Positions 44,082 to 47,429 of a DNA stretch of 47,429 nucleotides are shown one piece after another; positions within the stretch are counted from its first letter, which is position 1, and each line of letters opens with the position of its first letter. The DNA is from Oscillatoria sp. SIO1A7 (GTDB lineage: Bacteria > Cyanobacteriota > Cyanobacteriia > Cyanobacteriales > Laspinemataceae): the NCBI GenBank assembly GCA_010672965.1, contig JAAHFN010000057.1, positions 1-47,429 on the forward strand, given 5' to 3'. Position numbers and translations under genes: made by a program. The notes beneath the pieces were generated by a model. The model ran no database searches, was not told where the DNA came from, and saw only the letters and a list, made by a program, of their open reading frames with translations.

Positions 44082-44132
44082 AAAAAAAAAACGCCCGTTT
44101 TTTTGGGCGCTTGCCATCAGGGTGCATCTACA
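44082..44132 (-). ncRNA. Predicted small RNA, twin copy 1
   Basis: Read on the minus strand, about 25 bases (GATGCACCCTGATGGCAAGC, then GCCC) lead into a hairpin CGCCC/GGGCG at 44092-44109 followed by a run of T's: an intrinsic terminator. A -10-like TATATT (44139-44144) and a -35-like GTCAAA (44161-44166), separated by 16 bases, lie upstream. The predicted length is about 50 bases. The start and end are inferred, not measured. Confidence 0.6.
44092..44109 (-). terminator. Intrinsic terminator, minus strand
   Basis: A GC stem with a 7-A loop (minus strand) followed by ten T's. The A-tract lies on the plus strand before the stem, so it can act only on minus-strand transcription. Confidence 0.75.
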
Positions 44133-44138
44133 AGATCT

Positions 44139-44166
44139 AATATAACACCAAAATGAGGGGTTTGAC
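44139..44166 (-). promoter_or_regulatory. Predicted promoter of twin copy 1
   Basis: Minus-strand GTCAAA, 16 bases, TATATT. Both boxes and the spacing are conserved in the second copy at 44416-44443, which supports function despite the weak -35. Confidence 0.5.
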
Positions 44167-44200
44167 CCATCATTTTGGAAAATTTGAAAAAATTTTTTTA

Positions 44201-44288
44201 TGACTTACGCAATGAATCTTATTGTAGTGTGCGTTAGGCGCACCAGACTCTAGATGTAGCGTATCAAGCCGACTATTTGCGTAAGTCA
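44201..44288. mobile_element. 88-bp MITE-like element between the two small RNA copies
   Basis: Ends are TGACTTACGCAA and TTGCGTAAGTCA, bordered by TA on both sides. The core TTGTAGTGTGCGTTAGGCGCACC folds. It belongs to the AGGACTTACGC family found at 37651, 15465, 6558 and inside the DUF3769 gene. Confidence 0.82.
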
Positions 44289-44359
44289 TAAAAACAGGAC
44301 TGAAAGCCGATCGCAGCCAAAGAGGTCCGCATTAAATTGTCGCTACATATTTTCAAGGC

Positions 44360-44409
44360 AAAAAAAAACGCCCGCTTTCTCGGGCGCTTGCCATCAGGGT
44401 GCATCTAAT
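44360..44409 (-). ncRNA. Predicted small RNA, twin copy 2
   Basis: It has the same minus-strand core (GATGCACCCTGATGGCAAGC) as copy 1, followed by hairpin CGCCCG/CGGGCG at 44369-44386 and a run of T's. Stem bases have changed in the loop (GAGAAAG instead of A's) while pairing is kept. A -10-like TATATT at 44416-44421 and GTGAAA at 44438-44443 lie upstream with 16-base spacing. The ends are inferred. Confidence 0.6.
44369..44386 (-). terminator. Intrinsic terminator, minus strand
   Basis: A 6-bp GC stem, 6-base loop, then eight T's on the minus strand. It would also stop any read-through from the DUF4335 gene upstream. Confidence 0.78.
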
Positions 44410-44415
44410 AAATTC

Positions 44416-44443
44416 AATATAACACATATATAAGGGGTTTCAC
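44416..44443 (-). promoter_or_regulatory. Predicted promoter of twin copy 2
   Basis: Minus-strand GTGAAA, 16 bases, TATATT. A short inverted repeat GGGGTGAAACCCC overlaps the -35 box and also partly survives in copy 1 (GGGTCAAACCC), so it may be an operator. Confidence 0.5.
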
Positions 44444-44479
44444 CCCCGATTTGAAAATTTTTTATTGGCATATGAGCAA

Positions 44480-44694
44480 AGGACTGGGGGACCGAGAGAA
44501 CGGGGACTTGGGGAAATGGGGACCGTGGGAATTGGAGACTTGGAGACTTGGAGACTTGGAGACAAGTTTCTCTCCCTCACCCGGTTCCCATTTTTCTCGA
44601 TCCCCATGTCCCCCAGTCCCCATGTCCCCCGGTCTCCCTCTCTCCCCACACTCCCCACACTCCCCTGCTCCCTTGCCTGGTCCCGTTCGCCAAT
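44480..44694. repeat. STRR tract downstream of the DUF4335 gene
   Basis: GGGGAC/GAGACTTG units (about 44490-44563) are followed by CCCCATGTCCC and CCCACACTCC units (about 44600-44665) that are roughly complementary to the first part. Frames across it are artefacts. Confidence 0.82.
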
Positions 44695-47208
44695 TTAATC
44701 GCTGTTGTCGGGAAAGGCTTCAACCGTACCATCGGGCTTGAGAACTACGCGAATCCCTAGGACTTGTTGCTCTTGGAGCGGCGAAACAAAAGATTGTCCC
44801 AGGGAGGGTATGTTGCTAATTTCCAAATGAGTTTCAGAAGCCTTGCCCAAAGGGACTACATCTTTAATAGTCCCTTCTGGATTCAGGATGAGACGATATT
44901 CCAGAGTTTCGCTAAAGCCATCGGGAGGCTGCCAGCGTTCTTGAAAGTATTCCCGAGCCTGCGCTACTTGGGGAGGGTCGCCGAAAAAAGAGCCAGTATC
45001 TTTAGCAGATTCGCTCTCATTTTCTCCAACAGAAACATCGCTTTGAATATCCCCCGAGGAAGCTCTAGGACGTTGTCTCAAAGACCTAGCACCGCTGGCG
45101 ACTTCTCCAGAATCTCCCGAAGCGATCGCATTCTCCCCAGAGTTATCGCCAGAATTATCGCCAGAGTTATCCCCAGAATTATCGCCAGAGTTATCCCCAG
45201 AGTTATCCCCAGAATTATCGCCAGAATTATCGCCAGAGTTATCGCCAGAATTATCGCCAGAGTTCTCCCCAGAGTTCTCCCCAGAGTTCTCGCCAGAGTT
45301 CTCGCCAGAGTTTTCGCCAGAGTTTTCGTCGGTTCGTCTCCGATCGCCCTGCCCATCTCGCTGGGAGGAACGAGATTCTCTCTCGCTGCTAGAGTCCCGA
45401 GCCAAAGCTGTCTCGGGAATAGGTGGCGGTTCTACCGATTCGTTTATTTCATTTTTATCGGTATTGCGATCGCCCGGTTTGGGTCTATTTTGGCTCTCTG
45501 GCTCTGCCGATTCTGGTTCTGCTGTTGCTGGTTCTGATATTTGGTTGCTATCGGTACTGCGATCGCCAGGTTTGGTCGCATTTTCGATTATTGGTGCAGA
45601 TTCTGGTTCTGATGATGCTTCTGATATTTGGTTGCTATCGGTATTGCGATCGCCAGGTTTGGTCGCATTTTCGATTATTGGTGCAGATTCTGGTTCTGAT
45701 GATGCTTCTGGTATTTGGTTGCTATCGGTATTGCGATCGCCAGGTTTGGTCGCATTTTCGATTATTGGTGCAGATTCTGCTGCTGGTGCAGATTCTGTTG
45801 CTGGTTTTGCTGGTGCAGATTCTGTTGGTGGTTTTGCCGGTGCAGACTCTGTTGTAGATGAAGGATCTATTAAGACGGATTCTGTCTCGGGAGTTTTAGG
45901 AGGGGAAACCTCTCTAGGGCGATCGGAACTAGAACTTTGAGCCCGAGGGTCGGATTTTGGCGGGGGAATCTCTGGGGTTTCGGAATTAGGCGAAGATGCT
46001 GGAGGCACGGGATAAATTTCTGTAACCTGGGGAACCCGAGCTGGTTTCGGTAGAGGCTGAGGTATAGCGGCAGGGGGACTCGGCGGCTGCTCTGTCGTTA
46101 TTTTTTCTGTTGTTATTGGCTGCTGTAGTCCTTGACCAGGATTATCGATCGCCTCCTCTGGATTTGTCTTTGGAGCTGAGGCCGAGCCTGCAGTTGAGTC
46201 TGTCCCCTGCTCTGGCTCTGGGACTGGCTCTGGGACTGGCTCTGGGACTGGCGTATTGCTAGATATCCCTTGGCCGTTCGGTACAGAAGCGATCGCCTCT
46301 TCTTCCGTTATGCTGTCTTCTAAGTCTTCTTTCTTTTCTAAGTCTTCTGACTCTTCTGAATCTTCTGACTCTTCTGACTCTTCTAATCTTTTCTCCGACT
46401 GGGGTTTGGAGATAGATTCTAGATTATCCTTCGTAGTTGTTTCTGATGTTATATCTGGTGCCGAGGAGATTTGTAGAATCGAGGGATTTTGCTCTATAAG
46501 TCGAACCGCCGCAGCACTTACACCCACCGTAACTAGAGCGATCGCCGCTATCTGCAATCCCGATCCATGCCACCAAGACTTGCTAGCCCCGCGCAGATTT
46601 GGTAAAGCCATTATTTCCGCTGCATAGGCATCAAGGGCTGTCGCTAGGTCGAATAATTGTAGAGTGCCTAGGGAAATCGTCGCTCCCGATTCCTCCGTAG
46701 CTAAGGAACCTAGAAATAAATTATGAGCGAGCATACCTCGCTGTTCTAAATAAATTGCGTTCGCGTTCCTAGAAGAAAAATTCATTTCTAGAGAAACGAC
46801 ATTTTCCTCTGCCACTGGCATAGTCTCCTCTGCCACTGGCGTAATCTCCTCTGCCACTGGCGTAGTCTCCTCTGCCACTGGCGTAATCTCCTCTGCCACT
46901 GGCGACAGTTCCGGTTCTAATCTCAATAGCGAGCTTACGCCATCTTGGCCGCCGGGATAGAGGAAGTTTTGCAAGTAGGCCGCGATCGCTTCATATAATT
47001 CTTCTAGCTGGTCGCGATCGCCCCGAATTACCAAGGGTTTTAGTTTTTTTTCTACAGATTCCTGGGACTGCTCGAAACTGAGTCTAAATTTTAGTTCCTT
47101 GAGAACTGGCTTGCCCGTCCATTCAGACAGAGGCGATCGTCTCGCCATAATTTCTAAAGTGCAAGTAGGAGGCGCGTACCGTCGCAGAACCGAGTTAAAC
47201 GGAGGCAT
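44695..47208 (-). CDS. DUF4335-type protein with long repeat linker
   Basis: The 837-residue product starts with a cyanobacterial DUF4335-like domain (about 1-200; LRRYAPPTCTLEIMARRSPL, ELKFRLSFEQSQESVEKKL). A single membrane helix follows near residue 210-230 (GLQIAAIALVTVGVSAAAV), then about 400 residues of disordered linker and a small C-terminal domain (about 750-837, LEYRLILNPEGTIKDVVPLG and GIRVVLKPDGTVEAFP). The C-terminal domain looks like a TonB-end or secretin-like fold, but this is not certain. The linker contains TPVAEE repeats, three 29-residue repeats (SAPIIENATKPGDRNTDSNQ) and a run of NSGE/NSGD tetrapeptides. The start is ATG at 47208. The function is unknown; an envelope-spanning role is inferred from topology. 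Confidence 0.85.
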   Translation of the reverse strand: MPPFNSVLRRYAPPTCTLEIMARRSPLSEWTGKPVLKELKFRLSFEQSQESVEKKLKPLVIRGDRDQLEELYEAIAAYLQNFLYPGGQDGVSSLLRLEPELSPVAEEITPVAEETTPVAEEITPVAEETMPVAEENVVSLEMNFSSRNANAIYLEQRGMLAHNLFLGSLATEESGATISLGTLQLFDLATALDAYAAEIMALPNLRGASKSWWHGSGLQIAAIALVTVGVSAAAVRLIEQNPSILQISSAPDITSETTTKDNLESISKPQSEKRLEESEESEDSEESEDLEKKEDLEDSITEEEAIASVPNGQGISSNTPVPEPVPEPVPEPEQGTDSTAGSASAPKTNPEEAIDNPGQGLQQPITTEKITTEQPPSPPAAIPQPLPKPARVPQVTEIYPVPPASSPNSETPEIPPPKSDPRAQSSSSDRPREVSPPKTPETESVLIDPSSTTESAPAKPPTESAPAKPATESAPAAESAPIIENATKPGDRNTDSNQIPEASSEPESAPIIENATKPGDRNTDSNQISEASSEPESAPIIENATKPGDRSTDSNQISEPATAEPESAEPESQNRPKPGDRNTDKNEINESVEPPPIPETALARDSSSERESRSSQRDGQGDRRRTDENSGENSGENSGENSGENSGENSGDNSGDNSGDNSGDNSGDNSGDNSGDNSGDNSGDNSGDNSGENAIASGDSGEVASGARSLRQRPRASSGDIQSDVSVGENESESAKDTGSFFGDPPQVAQAREYFQERWQPPDGFSETLEYRLILNPEGTIKDVVPLGKASETHLEISNIPSLGQSFVSPLQEQQVLGIRVVLKPDGTVEAFPDNSD
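45135..45330 (-). repeat. 12-bp tandem repeats encoding NSG(E/D)
   Basis: About sixteen 12-base units run head to tail in the DUF4335 gene. Variants ending E and D form separate blocks. The frame stays open on both strands over the array because the unit is a multiple of three. Confidence 0.93.
45541..45790 (-). repeat. 87-bp tandem repeats, three copies, in the DUF4335 gene
   Basis: Copies are in register at 45541, 45628 and 45715 (87 bases, 29 residues), each including a GCGATCGCC HIP1-like site. Copies differ at a few bases only. Confidence 0.9.
46805..46912 (-). repeat. 21-bp tandem repeats encoding a TPVAEE(I/T) unit
   Basis: About five copies of a 21-base unit sit just upstream of the membrane helix of the DUF4335 protein. 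The units alternate ...EEI and ...EET, so the true period may be 42 bases. Confidence 0.9.
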
Positions 47209-47213
47209 GGAAG

Positions 47214-47429
47214 AGTTTTAAGTTTTAAGTTTTAAGTTCTTAGCTTGAGACTTCTTAGCTTGAGAGTTCTTAGCTTGAGAGGTTTGAGTTTTATATTTTT
47301 TATTTATTAGGTTGAGGAAACCCGACACCCGACACCCGACACCCCACACCCCACACCCGACACCCCACACCCGACACCCGACACCCGACACCCCACACCC
47401 GACACCCCACACCCCACACCCCACACCCC
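47214..47429. repeat. STRR arrays at the window end
   Basis: AGTTTTA and TTAGCTTGAG units (47214-47290) are followed by mixed CCCGACA and CCCCACA heptamers to the edge (about 47318-47429). The two heptamers differ by a single base and alternate irregularly. Confidence 0.9.

Noticed and set aside
45078-45537. Long open frames opposite and alongside the DUF4335 gene
   Set aside because: A 12-base unit keeps all frames open; the composition (ARVIPRIIARV) is a repeat artefact.

Overview
The window comes from a cyanobacterium, most likely a filamentous non-heterocystous one of the Oscillatoria/Microcoleus/Kamptonema kind; this is inferred from content, with no marker gene to fix the genus. Three signs support it: the HIP1 octamer GCGATCGC is scattered through genes on both strands; photosynthesis genes are present (psbI, psb27, a CpcS/CpeS-type bilin lyase, a C-terminal processing protease); and intergenic space is loaded with heptamer-type short tandem repeats (STRR) and small palindromic elements with terminal inverted repeats.

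Layout. 1-8.9 kb: conserved unknown protein (-), murF (+), GH10-like secreted glycosyl hydrolase (-), psb27 (-), RodZ-like HTH membrane protein (-), truB (+). 9-15 kb: MscS channel (-), a 48-residue ribbon-helix-helix protein (+), S9 peptidase (+), rhomboid protease (+), Na+/Ca2+ antiporter (+). 15-26.5 kb: PAS-GGDEF-EAL protein, a low-complexity 886-residue protein, psbI, a DUF3769/LptD-like outer membrane protein, an unknown 291-residue protein (all +), bilin lyase (-). 27-32.4 kb: two overlapping small antitoxin-like genes, a type I restriction hsdR, then an hsdS with a damaged 5' end and no hsdM between or beside them (all +). 33-47 kb: HEAT-repeat protein, TPMT-like methyltransferase and GPH sugar symporter (all -), phosphoribosyltransferase, VanY-like carboxypeptidase and stand-alone M41 protease (all +), a translationally coupled pair (267-residue membrane protein plus YdcF-like protein, -), a Ctp protease (+), and a DUF4335 protein (-).

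Most genes look like single transcription units. Supported operons are the YdcF pair (4-bp overlap), the small antitoxin-like pair (11-bp overlap), perhaps S9 peptidase plus rhomboid, and formerly hsdR-hsdS. Envelope functions (murF, Ctp, VanY-like, DUF3769, MscS, GPH) and photosystem II biogenesis (psb27, psbI, possibly Ctp) recur but are not clustered.

The most notable non-genic content is: (1) two near-identical intergenic units at 44.08-44.44 kb on the minus strand, each with promoter-like boxes, about 25 conserved bases and an intrinsic terminator, predicted to be twin small RNAs; (2) several MITE-like families, including about 140-bp elements with TATAGCG...CGCTATA ends, 86-89-bp elements with AGGACTTACGC ends (one read in frame inside the DUF3769 gene), 107-bp elements with TATAGCRCTACGC ends, and a 100-bp element with a clear 8-bp target duplication inside a 69-bp tandem repeat; (3) in-frame tandem repeats in four large proteins. 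No CRISPR array, rRNA, convincing tRNA or intact transposase gene was seen.
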